Shown: piece after piece, positions 27,516 through 35,296 of the stretch
Numbering within the stretch: position 1 is the first letter of the stretch
Layout: every line of letters starts with the position of its first letter
Source of the DNA: Brevundimonas subvibrioides
GTDB lineage: Bacteria; Pseudomonadota; Alphaproteobacteria; Caulobacterales; Caulobacteraceae
Direction of reading: 5' to 3'
Length of the DNA: 64,000 bases
NCBI GenBank assembly: GCA_002280475.1
Contig: NCEB01000009.1
Coordinates: 46,640-110,639 of the forward strand
Position numbers and translations under genes: made by a program
Notes under the pieces: generated by a model
Databases searched by the model: none
What the model saw: only the letters and a program-made list of their open reading frames with translations
Told to the model about the DNA's origin: nothing

Positions 27516-27977
27516 GTGGCCGAGACGTCCGGCGAGGTCTGGTTCTATCACCTGGAACGGTCGACGCTGGACCAGGTGCTGCCCGAGCTTCTGGATCGAA
27601 CGCTTCAGCGTGGGTGGCGCGCGCGGGTGCGTGTCTCCGACGACAACCGGAGGCGCGACATCGACGAGCGGCTGTGGAGCTGGCGCGCGGAGGCGTTCCT
27701 GGCGCACGGCCTGGCCGACGAAGCCCATGCGGAGCGTCAACCGATCCTGTTGACGGCGGACGCGGCGAACCTGAACCGGTCTCAGGCGCTGTTCATCGTC
27801 GATGGATCAGACATGAGCCTGAAAGAGGAGTTCGAGCGGTGCTTCATCATCTTCGACGGACGGGACGACGCGGCCCTGACGACCGCGCGCGGTCGCTGGA
27901 AGGCGCTGAAGGAGGCCGGGGCGAACCTCGCCTACTGGAAGCAGTCGGACGAGGGTCGGTGGGAAAAGGCGGCCTGA
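27516..27977 (+). CDS. holC: DNA polymerase III chi subunit HolC
   Basis: Chi links the clamp loader to SSB on lagging-strand DNA. GTG start at 27516, two bases after the pepA stop, giving 153 residues that begin MAETSGEVWFYHLERSTLD. Family landmarks are LDQVLPELLDRTLQRGWRA near residue 17, DERLWSWRAEAFLAHG near residue 50 and PILLTADAANLNRSQALFIVDG near residue 75. The pepA-holC order is conserved in alphaproteobacteria. Its last 19 bases overlap the next gene. Confidence 0.93.
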   Translation: MAETSGEVWFYHLERSTLDQVLPELLDRTLQRGWRARVRVSDDNRRRDIDERLWSWRAEAFLAHGLADEAHAERQPILLTADAANLNRSQALFIVDGSDMSLKEEFERCFIIFDGRDDAALTTARGRWKALKEAGANLAYWKQSDEGRWEKAA

Positions 27978-28309
27978 TCGCGGCCCCACTTTTGGCGAGC
28001 CTGTTTCTCGCCGCCTGCTCATCGACCCCGGATGTCGCCGATGCGCCCGCTCCCGCGGTGGTCGAACAGGCCGAGCGGAATCCCCCGGTCGGCAGCCGCA
28101 TGCCCGAAGGGGAGCAGGACCTGTGCAAGGCGCGCGACCTGCAATATCTGGTCGGACGTCACCGGAACGAAATCCCGGTTCCCGTCGAGGTCGTCAATCG
28201 TCGCGTGGTCTGCACCACCTGCCCGGTGACGATGGACTTCTCGCCCTACCGGCTGAACATCTTCTACAACGCCGAGACCGAAATCGTGGAGCAGGTTCGA
28301 TGCGGATGA
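27959..28309 (+). CDS. I78-type peptidase-inhibitor lipoprotein, copy 1
   Basis: A 116-residue predicted lipoprotein. The GTG at 27959 gives a short signal ending LFLAAC, with lipidated Cys at residue 20. The mature C-terminal half matches the small I78 inhibitor fold: Cys, LQYLVGRH, a beta region, then MDFSPYRLNIFYN and a terminal CG. An extra CTTC motif (VVCTTCPVT) sits inside the domain where typical members lack it. The start overlaps holC by 19 bases and the stop overlaps copy 2 by 10 bases. Target protease unknown. Confidence 0.7.
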   Translation: MGKGGLIAAPLLASLFLAACSSTPDVADAPAPAVVEQAERNPPVGSRMPEGEQDLCKARDLQYLVGRHRNEIPVPVEVVNRRVVCTTCPVTMDFSPYRLNIFYNAETEIVEQVRCG

Positions 28310-28581
28310 TGGTGACGATCGGCGGCGTGGCCGCCCTGCTGTCCGGCTGCGCGATGGCCCCCGAACCGGTGCCCGCGCCGGGGCCGGGCCCGCATCAGTG
28401 CGATGCGGCCGCAGCTGCCAGCCTGATCGGCAGCCACGTCGGCGCGGTCACCTTTCCGGCCGACAAGCCGGTGCGGATCGTCTGCACGACCTGTCCGACC
28501 ACGCGCGACTACCGCCCGGACCGGTTGAACATCCGCTTCGAGGAAGCCACCGGGATCATCCGCAGCGTCGACTGCGGCTGA
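28300..28581 (+). CDS. I78-type peptidase-inhibitor lipoprotein, copy 2
   Basis: A 93-residue paralogue of the preceding gene, overlapping it by 10 bases. It has a signal with lipobox LLSGC (lipidated Cys at about residue 17), a Pro/Ala linker, then the I78-like domain: CDAAAAASLIGSHVG, the shared CTTCP motif, DYRPDRLNIRFEEATG and the terminal DCG. The conserved CTTC in both copies points to an added disulfide or metal site specific to this pair. Co-transcription with copy 1 and perhaps holC is likely from the overlaps. Confidence 0.7.
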   Translation: MRMMVTIGGVAALLSGCAMAPEPVPAPGPGPHQCDAAAAASLIGSHVGAVTFPADKPVRIVCTTCPTTRDYRPDRLNIRFEEATGIIRSVDCG

Positions 28582-28603
28582 TCCCGGCTTCGGCCGGCCC
28601 TGT

Positions 28604-28644
28604 CAGCGCCCGAGGTCTACCAGCGCCCGAGGTCTACCAGCGCC
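28604..28644. repeat. 17-bp tandem repeat at the 3' end of the RcnB-like gene
   Basis: CAGCGCCCGAGGTCTAC occurs twice in direct tandem (28604-28620, 28621-28637) and a third partial unit CAGCGCC follows. The repeat spans the stop codon of the RcnB-like gene, so it looks like a recent slippage duplication of that gene's end. Confidence 0.85.
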
Positions 28645-29725
28645 ACGCGTCAAAGATGACCTCGATTATGTAGCCGTCGTAGGCGTCGATCAGATAGATG
28701 TGGTTGTCGACCGCCACCCACTGGGTTCCCGGCGGCGGGAAGCCAAGGCCAAAGGTGCGCCAGTCGTCCAGCCGATAGCGCCAGAAGACCGACGGCAGAT
28801 AGTCGCCCGCGTACCACCGTTGGCCCCAGTAGTTCCTCGGCACCGAGTAATAGCCGTGGTTCGGGGCGAAATAGAAGCCGGATCGGAAGCCGGTGTAACC
28901 CCGGAAGCCCCGGTCGTCGCGCCACCAGTCATAGCCCCGGTTGCGGCTCCAGTCGCGCCGCCAGCTGTCCTGGTTCCAGCGGTTGCGGAAACCGTTGTAG
29001 TCGCGCCGCCCGTTGCGGTCGTTCGACCAGCCGCGACCACCGCCGTTGCGGTCCCGCTCCCAGCCCCCGCGATCCTGGCCGCCGCCGTTCCAGTTGCCGC
29101 CGGTCCAGCCGCCGCGGTTGCGGTCGTCACGGTCGCGGCGGTCACGGTCGCCATCCCTGCGGTCGCGATCGCGGTCACGGTTCTGATCCTGCTCGCCCCG
29201 GCGATCCCGGTCGCGGCCGCCGCCGTCACGGCGACCGTCCCCACCCCGGTTCCATCCGCCGCGACCGTCCTGACCGGGCACAGGGGGCGTGACAGCCGGA
29301 ACCGTCGGCGTCGTGGGTTGGGTCCAGCCGCTCCCGCCGCCGCCTCGACGCTCGCCCCGGTCGCGTCGCGCGTCGCCGCGATCCTGACCGCCGCCCCGGT
29401 TCCAGCCGCTCTCGCCTCCGCGATCGCCGCCTCCGCGAGCCTCACCGCCACGACCGCGATCACCGCCCCGGCCCCGATCACCTCGGGCTTCGCCGCCGCC
29501 TTCGCGATTGCGACCACCGCCCCGTTCGCCGCCGCCGCGTCGTTCACCACCCCCGCGTCGCTCTTGGACGGAGGCCTGCTGGATCAGGGGGGTCGGCTCG
29601 GCCGCTCTGGACGGGCTGTCTGAAGTGGCCTCCATGGTCAGCTCCTGAGCCATTGCGAAAGTCGGGGCTCCGGCTGGGAGGGCCAGGGCGGCCAGGGCGG
29701 CGAACGCCGTCAGCATGGATTTCAT
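28634..29725 (-). CDS. Arg/Gly-rich RcnB-family periplasmic protein
   Basis: A 363-residue exported protein. Residues 1-27 are a signal peptide (AALAALALPAGAPTFAMA). Residues 55-250 are low-complexity Gly/Arg/Asp repeats (GGGERRGGGER, DRDRDRRDGDRDRRDRDD). The C-terminal ~110 residues form an RcnB-like domain: NHGYYSVPRNYWGQRWYAG, DYLPSVFWRYRLDDWRTFGL, PPPGTQWVAVDNHIYLID. RcnB proteins in enterobacteria affect nickel/cobalt homeostasis, but this domain is widespread and no metal exporter is adjacent. The disordered RGD/RGG block may bind polyanions such as nucleic acid or envelope polymers (inference). Confidence 0.75.
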   Translation of the reverse strand: MKSMLTAFAALAALALPAGAPTFAMAQELTMEATSDSPSRAAEPTPLIQQASVQERRGGGERRGGGERGGGRNREGGGEARGDRGRGGDRGRGGEARGGGDRGGESGWNRGGGQDRGDARRDRGERRGGGGSGWTQPTTPTVPAVTPPVPGQDGRGGWNRGGDGRRDGGGRDRDRRGEQDQNRDRDRDRRDGDRDRRDRDDRNRGGWTGGNWNGGGQDRGGWERDRNGGGRGWSNDRNGRRDYNGFRNRWNQDSWRRDWSRNRGYDWWRDDRGFRGYTGFRSGFYFAPNHGYYSVPRNYWGQRWYAGDYLPSVFWRYRLDDWRTFGLGFPPPGTQWVAVDNHIYLIDAYDGYIIEVIFDAWRW

Positions 29726-29871
29726 TCTCGTCTTCCCCGCACGCCGAAAGGTCGGCGGCTCGAGGGCACGCTCGGGTCCGACGCATGAACGGTGTCTGAA
29801 CGACGTCTTGCGGGCGGGGCACCCGCCGCCCAGATCAGTTCCCGTACCCTCGCACGCCGGAGTTCCCGCCC

Positions 29872-30597
29872 ATGATCGCCCCCATCGAACTCTGGTACTG
29901 GCCCACGCCCAACGGGTGGAAGGTCTCGATCGCGCTGGAGGAGATGGGCCTGCCCTATGTGGTCAAGCCGGTGAACATCGGCCGGGGCGAGCAGTTTAAC
30001 TCTGACTTCCAGGTCATCAGCCCGAACGGCCGGATGCCCGCCATCGTCGATCCGGACGGCCCGGACGGCGAGCCCCTGTCGATCTTCGAGAGTGGGGCGA
30101 TCCTGCAGTATCTCGCCAACAAGTCAGGCCGCTTCTATCCGACCGACGTCCGCGCCCGCGCCGAGGTGGACCAGTGGCTGTTCTGGCAGGTCGGCGGGCT
30201 CGGACCCATGGCGGGCCAGACCCACCATTTCCGGCAGTACGCGCCGGCCCTGATCAAGGACCAGCGCCAGATCGCCTACGGCGTGCGGCGCTACACCGAC
30301 GAGACCAACCGGCTGTACGGCGTGCTGGACCGGCGGCTGGCCGACCGCGACTTCCTGGCTGGCGAGTATTCCATCGCCGATATGGCCGCCTGGCCCTGGA
30401 TCCTGCCGGAGCACCAGGGTCAGGACCTGGGTGACTTCCCCCATCTGAAGGCCTGGATGGAGCGGGTGGGGGCCCGTCCGGCGGTGGTGAAGGGCAGGGC
30501 GGTCGGCGACGAAATGCGCCGCAACCTCGCAGCCTCCGGCAAGGCGGCGGAGGAGGCCCGGAAGCTGCTGTTCGGGCAACGCGCCCGCCAAAGCTGA
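29872..30597 (+). CDS. Glutathione S-transferase-like protein, YfcG/YghU type
   Basis: A 241-residue two-domain GST. The N-terminal thioredoxin fold carries YWPTPNGWKVSIALEEMG, the PTPNxWK form typical of the Nu-class disulfide-bond oxidoreductases YfcG and YghU that use Asn/Thr rather than Tyr, then SPNGRMPAIVD (cis-Pro) and IFESGAILQYLA. The C-terminal helical domain has QWLFWQVGGLGPMAGQTHHF, also typical of that group. Likely cytoplasmic glutathione-dependent reductase. Monocistronic, with a possible hairpin terminator 22 bases downstream. Confidence 0.88.
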   Translation: MIAPIELWYWPTPNGWKVSIALEEMGLPYVVKPVNIGRGEQFNSDFQVISPNGRMPAIVDPDGPDGEPLSIFESGAILQYLANKSGRFYPTDVRARAEVDQWLFWQVGGLGPMAGQTHHFRQYAPALIKDQRQIAYGVRRYTDETNRLYGVLDRRLADRDFLAGEYSIADMAAWPWILPEHQGQDLGDFPHLKAWMERVGARPAVVKGRAVGDEMRRNLAASGKAAEEARKLLFGQRARQS

Positions 30598-30619
30598 ATC
30601 AGGCGTTTACAGTGTATTT

Positions 30620-30640
30620 CGCAGGTCTGAATCTCCTGCG
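30620..30640 (+). terminator. Possible terminator after the GST-like gene
   Basis: A 6-bp stem CGCAGG/CCTGCG with a 9-base loop, 23 bases past the stop, followed by GAGTATTCATTTTGC. Short stem and loose T tract make this tentative. Confidence 0.35.
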
Positions 30641-30772
30641 GAGTATTCATTTTGCCTTTACTGAAAAGACTTTGTCCCTCCGGGCGCTGTTAACTTTAAC
30701 TTCAAACCGGGGGTATTTGATCGCGTATCGAAAGGCGGGCCAGAAAGGTCCGACCATCGCAAGGATACGGTA

Positions 30773-31084
30773 ATGAACGCGCAAGAAACCGCGCCGGACG
30801 CGACCAACGAAGTCGAGGCGGCCCCGCTGCCTCTGCCCACGCCCGACATGGACGGCGACGCCCTGTTCCGGCTTGGGATGATGTATTCCTCGGGCTCGGG
30901 CGGCTGTCCGATGGACCGGGTCTCGGCCCACATGATCTTCAACCTCGCGTCCATGAAGGGCTCGATCGAGGCCCGGGTCTATCGCCGCGAGATGTCCGAA
31001 GAGATGGAACGCGACGAGATCGCCGAGGCCCAGCGCGCCGCCCGCCGCTACATCGACGCCGGCGTGGTCAAGCTGGCGGCGTAA
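30773..31084 (+). CDS. Small Sel1-like repeat protein
   Basis: A 103-residue cytoplasmic protein with AAGGA upstream of the ATG. After an acidic Pro-rich N-terminus (residues 1-27) it has one Sel1-type helical pair: ALFRLGMMYSSGSGGCPMDR, AHMIFNLASMKGSIEAR, then a helix EIAEAQRAARRYIDAG. The spacing (LG-MY-G, then A-NLA-G-A) is characteristic. Sel1 units usually mediate protein contacts; partner unknown. Confidence 0.7.
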   Translation: MNAQETAPDATNEVEAAPLPLPTPDMDGDALFRLGMMYSSGSGGCPMDRVSAHMIFNLASMKGSIEARVYRREMSEEMERDEIAEAQRAARRYIDAGVVKLAA

Positions 31085-31094
31085 CCCCTCGTTT

Positions 31095-31228
31095 CGTCAT
31101 CTTCGGGCTCGACCCGAGGATCAGATGTTCCGCCCACCCCGTGCTGAAGGCATGCACGGAGATTTCCGCCTCGCTCCTAGGATGCACGCGCCGACAGCCC
31201 GATCCTCGGATCAAGTCCGAGGATGACG
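31095..31228. repeat. Inverted 28-bp repeat pair of the GTCATCCTCGG type
   Basis: Segments 31095-31122 and 31201-31228 are near-perfect inverted copies (4 mismatches in 28), with core GATCCTCGGATCAAGTCCGA in the second copy. Similar GTCATCCTCGG palindromic spacers are common between alphaproteobacterial genes. The pair brackets 78 bases without a gene. Confidence 0.75.
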
Positions 31229-31250
31229 GGGGTGGGGAGGGGGCCCGGCC

Positions 31251-31337
31251 TCAAGCAGCGAGCGACCGCGTCGCGAGCGGTAGCGCCCCAAACACTGCGC
31301 TCAAGCAGCGAGCCGCCGCGCGGCGAGCGGTAGCGCC
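31251..31337. repeat. Two-copy 37-bp tandem repeat, 50-bp period
   Basis: Copies at 31251-31287 and 31301-31337 share TCAAGCAGCGAGC and CGAGCGGTAGCGCC and differ at a few central positions. Each can fold through CGCTCGC/GCGAGCG. The second copy ends 2 bases from the hfsD stop, so it may help end transcription there. Confidence 0.7.
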
Positions 31338-31339
31338 AC

Positions 31340-32062
31340 TCAAAACTGCTGAAACTGCCCGTTGATCGAATAGTTGAACCCGATCGGAAGGGCGTTGCGG
31401 ATCTGGGTGAAAAAGTTGGCCAGTTCCCCCAGCGTCGAGCGCGGCGCGAACAGGATGTCGCCACGCCTCAGCGCCACGACCTCGCCGCGACGGGGCCTCA
31501 AGTCCACCACCCGCATCATTCGGACACCGCCGGGCCCGCGCCGGATCAGCGCCACCTCCTGCGGCCTGGCGGTCGCCAGGAAGTCGCCCGCCTGGACCAC
31601 CGCCTGATAGGCGTCGATGTCTCCGTTCATGTCATAGACGCCGGGCGTGCGGACCTCTCCCGCCACCCAGACCCGGATCGGCCCCGCCTGCTTCAGCGTT
31701 ACCTCGACCACCGGCCGCACAAGTTCGGCCGCATAGGCCTCCGACAGGGTGTATTCCAGCTCCGACAGCGTCCGGTCCGCCGCCATGGCCTGACCGATCA
31801 GCGGCAGGGCGACCCGGCCGTCGGGCCCCACCCTCAGCGTCCGCGTCAGTTCGGTGGCGGTCGGCAAGGCGATCTCGATCTCGTCGCCGGGATAAAGCAG
31901 ATATTCCGGCTCGGCGTCGGTCCAGTCGGCGAAGGCGATGTCGGAGAAGCCGCCCCGCTGCACCCGGTTGGGCGTGCGGCCCTGGCCCGAGGCGCAACCG
32001 GCCGTCGAGGCCGCGATTGCCGCGCCCAGAACGCCCCAAAGAATCCCTCGCCGATCGATCAT
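31340..32062 (-). CDS. hfsD: Holdfast/polysaccharide export outer-membrane protein (Wza type)
   Basis: Outer-membrane polysaccharide export lipoprotein of about 240 residues. The ATG at 32062 gives a signal ending STAGC, with the lipidated Cys at about residue 23; an ATG at 32083 is the alternative. A polysaccharide-export domain follows (YLLYPGDEIEIALPTATELTRT, VGPDGRVALPLIGQAMAADR) and then a SLBB region (GEVRTPGVYDMNGDIDAYQAVVQAGDF). Divergent from the Wzc-like gene with 92 bases between starts. Assigned to HfsD because of the surrounding hfs-like set; a generic EPS exporter is the alternative. Confidence 0.75.
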   Translation of the reverse strand: MIDRRGILWGVLGAAIAASTAGCASGQGRTPNRVQRGGFSDIAFADWTDAEPEYLLYPGDEIEIALPTATELTRTLRVGPDGRVALPLIGQAMAADRTLSELEYTLSEAYAAELVRPVVEVTLKQAGPIRVWVAGEVRTPGVYDMNGDIDAYQAVVQAGDFLATARPQEVALIRRGPGGVRMMRVVDLRPRRGEVVALRRGDILFAPRSTLGELANFFTQIRNALPIGFNYSINGQFQQF

Positions 32063-32154
32063 GGAGCGAAGCTCGCCGATCATGGGTAATCAGTGGTTAA
32101 CGCCGACCGGCGAAGGATCGGAAAGGTTCACCTTCCCACGGATTCGCCCTGTTC

Positions 32155-33615
32155 ATGCGTTCGACGGCCACAGCCTACGTCTCGGCCCGCCCGCGCTACG
32201 GGTTCGGGGACGTCGTCGGCCTGCTGTTTCGCGAGCTGTGGGTGATGGTGCTGGTTTTTCTGGTGGTCCTGGCCATCGGGGCGGCGGCCGTCCTGACGCT
32301 GAAGAAGACCTATACCGCCGGGGCCAGCCTGTTCGTCGGGGCGGGCCAGGAATATGTCTATCAGCCGCGCGTCGGTGGTCTGACCGACCGCCAGTCCCAG
32401 CCGCCGGCGCCGGGCGAAGTGGCCCAGACAGAGGCCAACATCATCGGCAGCCGCGAGGTGAAGCTGCGCGCCGTGCGGGCTCTGGGCCTGCCGTTCTTCC
32501 AGAAGCCCGGCAAGGTCTCGACCGATCCCGTCGAGAAGCAGGAAGGCGACGCGATCAAGTTCATCAACGACAACCTGTCCATTTCCACGACGCCACAAGG
32601 ATCGACCATCGGGCTCGGCTTCGAGAGCGACAGCGCCGAACAGTCGGCTCGCGTCTTGAACGCCATCATCGACCAGTATCTGATCTATCGGCGCGAGGTG
32701 TTCCAGGATCGCTCCACCTCCGCCATCGCCAGCCAGCGCCGGGCGTTCGAGGACGAGTTGAGCGAGGTCGACCGGACCTATGAGGCGTTTCTGACGTCCA
32801 ACGACATCGGTGACTTCGCCGCGACCAAGACGGCGCTGGCGGCCGTCTATCAGACTACCCTGACCGAAAAATTCTCGGTCGAGAACCAGCTGAACCAGGC
32901 CGCGCGACGCCTCGTCACGATAGAGGCCCAGCTGGACCGGGTGCCCGCCGAGATCGCCTTGCAGCAGGACCTGAACGTTTCGGCCCAGGACCAGATCCTG
33001 ACGCTTCGGACCGAGCGAGAGCAGTTGCTGGCCCGCTATCAGCCCGACAGCCAGCCGGTCCGGGATATCGAGGCGCGGATCGCGGGCTTGCAGGCCTATG
33101 TCGCCACCGGCACGACCGTGGGGGCCAAGGAGGTGCGCCTGGGGCCCAATCCGATCTGGACCGAGCTGGAGACCACCCGCATCACCACCCAGGCCGAACG
33201 CGATTCACTGTCGGCGCGCCTGGCCTCGGTGAACCGACAGCTGGCCGAGATCCTGGACCGTCAGGCCCGGATGACCCGTCAGGAATCCGAGAACGCCACC
33301 CTGGCCTCGAACCGCGACGTCCTGACCGCCTCGATCCGCGAGTTCCAGCAGCGCGAGACCCAGAGCCGCGCCGACAACGGCCTGGTCCGCGCCGGGGCCG
33401 ACAACGTCCGGGTGATCGAGCGCGCCGTGGCGCCGACACGGGGCACCAGTCTGAAGATGCCCCTGATGGCGCTGGTCATCCTGTTCGCCGGCTTCACCGC
33501 CCTGTGCGTCGGCCTTCTGCGGGTCTTCACCCGACGTGGCCTGTCGACGCCCGGCATGGTCGGCCGCACGCTGGACATGCCGGTGCTCGCCGTCGCGCCC
33601 GTGAAGGCGGCCTGA
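32155..33615 (+). CDS. hfsA: Holdfast chain-length/export coupling protein (Wzc/GumC type)
   Basis: Inner-membrane polysaccharide co-polymerase of 486 residues. It has a first membrane helix at about residues 31-50 (VMVLVFLVVLAIGAAAVL), a Wzz domain (YTAGASLFVGAGQEYVYQPR), a long coiled-coil periplasmic stretch (residues 180-410), and a second helix near residue 437 (MALVILFAGFTALCVGLL). The kinase part is not fused; it is the separate next gene 48 bases downstream. This split HfsA/HfsB layout is what the Caulobacter holdfast system has. Confidence 0.78.
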   Translation: MRSTATAYVSARPRYGFGDVVGLLFRELWVMVLVFLVVLAIGAAAVLTLKKTYTAGASLFVGAGQEYVYQPRVGGLTDRQSQPPAPGEVAQTEANIIGSREVKLRAVRALGLPFFQKPGKVSTDPVEKQEGDAIKFINDNLSISTTPQGSTIGLGFESDSAEQSARVLNAIIDQYLIYRREVFQDRSTSAIASQRRAFEDELSEVDRTYEAFLTSNDIGDFAATKTALAAVYQTTLTEKFSVENQLNQAARRLVTIEAQLDRVPAEIALQQDLNVSAQDQILTLRTEREQLLARYQPDSQPVRDIEARIAGLQAYVATGTTVGAKEVRLGPNPIWTELETTRITTQAERDSLSARLASVNRQLAEILDRQARMTRQESENATLASNRDVLTASIREFQQRETQSRADNGLVRAGADNVRVIERAVAPTRGTSLKMPLMALVILFAGFTALCVGLLRVFTRRGLSTPGMVGRTLDMPVLAVAPVKAA

Positions 33616-33663
33616 TGTCCGCGTGTTAGCCTTGCCCGCGTCAGTCACCGCGTAATCGATTCG

Positions 33664-34365
33664 ATGGTCGATCTCACAAGCGAAATGGCGGGCCTCTGGG
33701 CCGCGCTGGGACCGGCCCCCGCGCATCGCGGACGGGTCGTGCAGATCGCCTGCGCCACGACCGGAGAGGGAGCCTCGACCGTGGCGCGGGAGTTCGCGCG
33801 GCTCGCCGCCGTCCGCGCGCGAAAGCCCGTCTGGCTGATCGATGCCGACCTGGACCAGCCCGGCCAGCAGGAGGCCGTCGGGGCCGACCCCGAACGCTAT
33901 GGCCGGCTGGGGGCGCCCGCAGCCTCGTCGCCCAACGGAGCGACCTTCTTCGCCGTCACCCCGCCCGTGATCGGCCGCGACCGCAAGTCCGTGGCGCCCG
34001 CCCGCCTGATGACGGCGCGTCCCTGCCTCGGCGGGCGGCTGTGGATCACGCGTTTTCGGGCCGAGGTCCTGCGGTCGGGACAGCGGGCAGAGCCTCTCGC
34101 CGATCCGCGCTACTGGGACGCGATGCGCCGGTTCGCCGATACGGTGGTGATCGACGCGCCTGCCGCCGACCGCTCGGACCTGGCCATCACCCTGGCGCCC
34201 TTCGTGGACGCAACCGTTCTGGTGGTGGCGGCCGAGGCCACCTCGGCGGCCGAGCCCGTGATCCTGAGGGACGAGATCGAGGCCGTGGGCGGACGCATCG
34301 CCGGCGTGGTCGTCAACCGCTCGACCTATGCGCCGCCGCCGTTCCTCAGGCGGCTGACGGGCTGA
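33664..34365 (+). CDS. hfsB: CpsD-like P-loop partner of HfsA, altered Walker A
   Basis: A 233-residue ATPase-fold protein like the cytoplasmic tyrosine-kinase half of Wzc systems. The Walker A position reads TTGEGASTVAREFA, so the Lys of GxGK[ST] is Ala; Walker A' VWLIDADLDQP is intact near residue 55, and TVVIDAPAADRSD near residue 160 fills Walker B. No C-terminal tyrosine cluster is present. It probably acts as a non-canonical or inactive ATPase that regulates HfsA. Its 3' end overlaps the convergent glycosyltransferase by 20 bases. Confidence 0.72.
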   Translation: MVDLTSEMAGLWAALGPAPAHRGRVVQIACATTGEGASTVAREFARLAAVRARKPVWLIDADLDQPGQQEAVGADPERYGRLGAPAASSPNGATFFAVTPPVIGRDRKSVAPARLMTARPCLGGRLWITRFRAEVLRSGQRAEPLADPRYWDAMRRFADTVVIDAPAADRSDLAITLAPFVDATVLVVAAEATSAAEPVILRDEIEAVGGRIAGVVVNRSTYAPPPFLRRLTG

Positions 34366-35296
34366 TCGTCTCCAGCCGCCGCAGTTCGCGCGCGCCATAG
34401 AAGCGCGGTTCGAACCCCTTCATCCAGAACAGCTTGCCCAGGCCGCGCGCGGCGCGGTCCATCATCTCCGCGCGACGGGGATGGGCGACGGCGGTCAGGC
34501 CGATGGCGGCGAGGCCCCACACCGCCGCCTGGGCCGTGCCGATCACCATCCAGCGGGCGACGCCCGCCCAGTCGCGCGCTTTGGCCGCCGTCTGGCTGGG
34601 CCCCTGCCCATAGGCGAAGGCACGGGCCAGGGCGTATCGCATCGTCGCGCGGTGGGGCGGCGCGAACTCCTCGACCCAGGCGTCGGCGGCCCAGCCGAAG
34701 CGACCGCCCCGGGTCTGAAGCGCCGCGAACAGTGCGTCGTCCTCTCCGCCTGTTTGATCTGCCCCGGTGTCGAACGGAGCGGGGCCGGGTAGGGCGGTCG
34801 ACCGCACCATCAGCGAATTCCCACAGCCATAACCATGGTTGATCAAACCTGTGGACGCCGGTCCTTCGCGCCCGAAGAAGCGTTCGAGATAGGCGCTGGC
34901 CCATCCGGTGCCCTCGGGCACGCGCCCCGTGATCGGCCCGAAGACCGCGTCCGCGCCCGTTTGCTCCTGGGCCTGCAACAGGGCCGCCAGCCAGCCCGGC
35001 GACGCCGCCTCGTCATCGTCCAGGAACGCGATCAGCGGCGCAGGCGTCTCGGCGAGCGCGCTGTTGCGCGCCGTCGCCACACCCGGACGGGGTTCGTGTC
35101 GATAGGCGAGGGGAAAAGGGCTCCCGGAACGAAGGCTTTCGACGGCCTGTCGCGCCGTTTCAGCCGGGTCGTTATCGACGACCACGATCGACACCGGCCG
35201 CGTCGAGAGGTCGGTCTGGGCGAACACGGACCGCAACGCGCGCGTCACGCCCTCGGTCCGCCGCATCGTCGGGATGATGACGCAGACCGGCTGCAT
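34346..35296 (-). CDS. Family 2 glycosyltransferase, holdfast cluster
   Basis: A 316-residue GT-A glycosyltransferase. It opens VCVIIPTMRRTEGVTRALRS, has the nucleotide-diphosphate motif FLDDDEAASPGW near residue 92 and the acceptor-side ED in TGGEDDALFAAL near residue 190. A hydrophobic stretch near residue 250 (GTAQAAVWGLAAIGLTAV) may anchor it to the membrane. The start overlaps the hfsG-like stop. In Caulobacter the neighbouring slot is usually given to the deacetylase HfsH, which is not seen here. It could correspond to HfsJ or HfsL; no symbol is assigned. Confidence 0.8.
   Translation of the reverse strand: MQPVCVIIPTMRRTEGVTRALRSVFAQTDLSTRPVSIVVVDNDPAETARQAVESLRSGSPFPLAYRHEPRPGVATARNSALAETPAPLIAFLDDDEAASPGWLAALLQAQEQTGADAVFGPITGRVPEGTGWASAYLERFFGREGPASTGLINHGYGCGNSLMVRSTALPGPAPFDTGADQTGGEDDALFAALQTRGGRFGWAADAWVEEFAPPHRATMRYALARAFAYGQGPSQTAAKARDWAGVARWMVIGTAQAAVWGLAAIGLTAVAHPRRAEMMDRAARGLGKLFWMKGFEPRFYGARELRRLETISPSAA

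Noticed and set aside
28690..29623. Long Ala-rich or Val/Ala-rich frames on either strand over the RcnB-like gene
   Set aside because: They are alternate readings of the GGC/CGN repeat block; only the minus-strand frame with signal peptide and RcnB domain makes sense.
31251..31337. A short CRISPR-like array
   Set aside because: Only two imperfect copies with a 13-base spacer and no cas genes; treated as a tandem repeat.
33664..34365. An active bacterial tyrosine kinase
   Set aside because: The Walker A Lys and the C-terminal tyrosine cluster are both missing, so kinase activity is not claimed.
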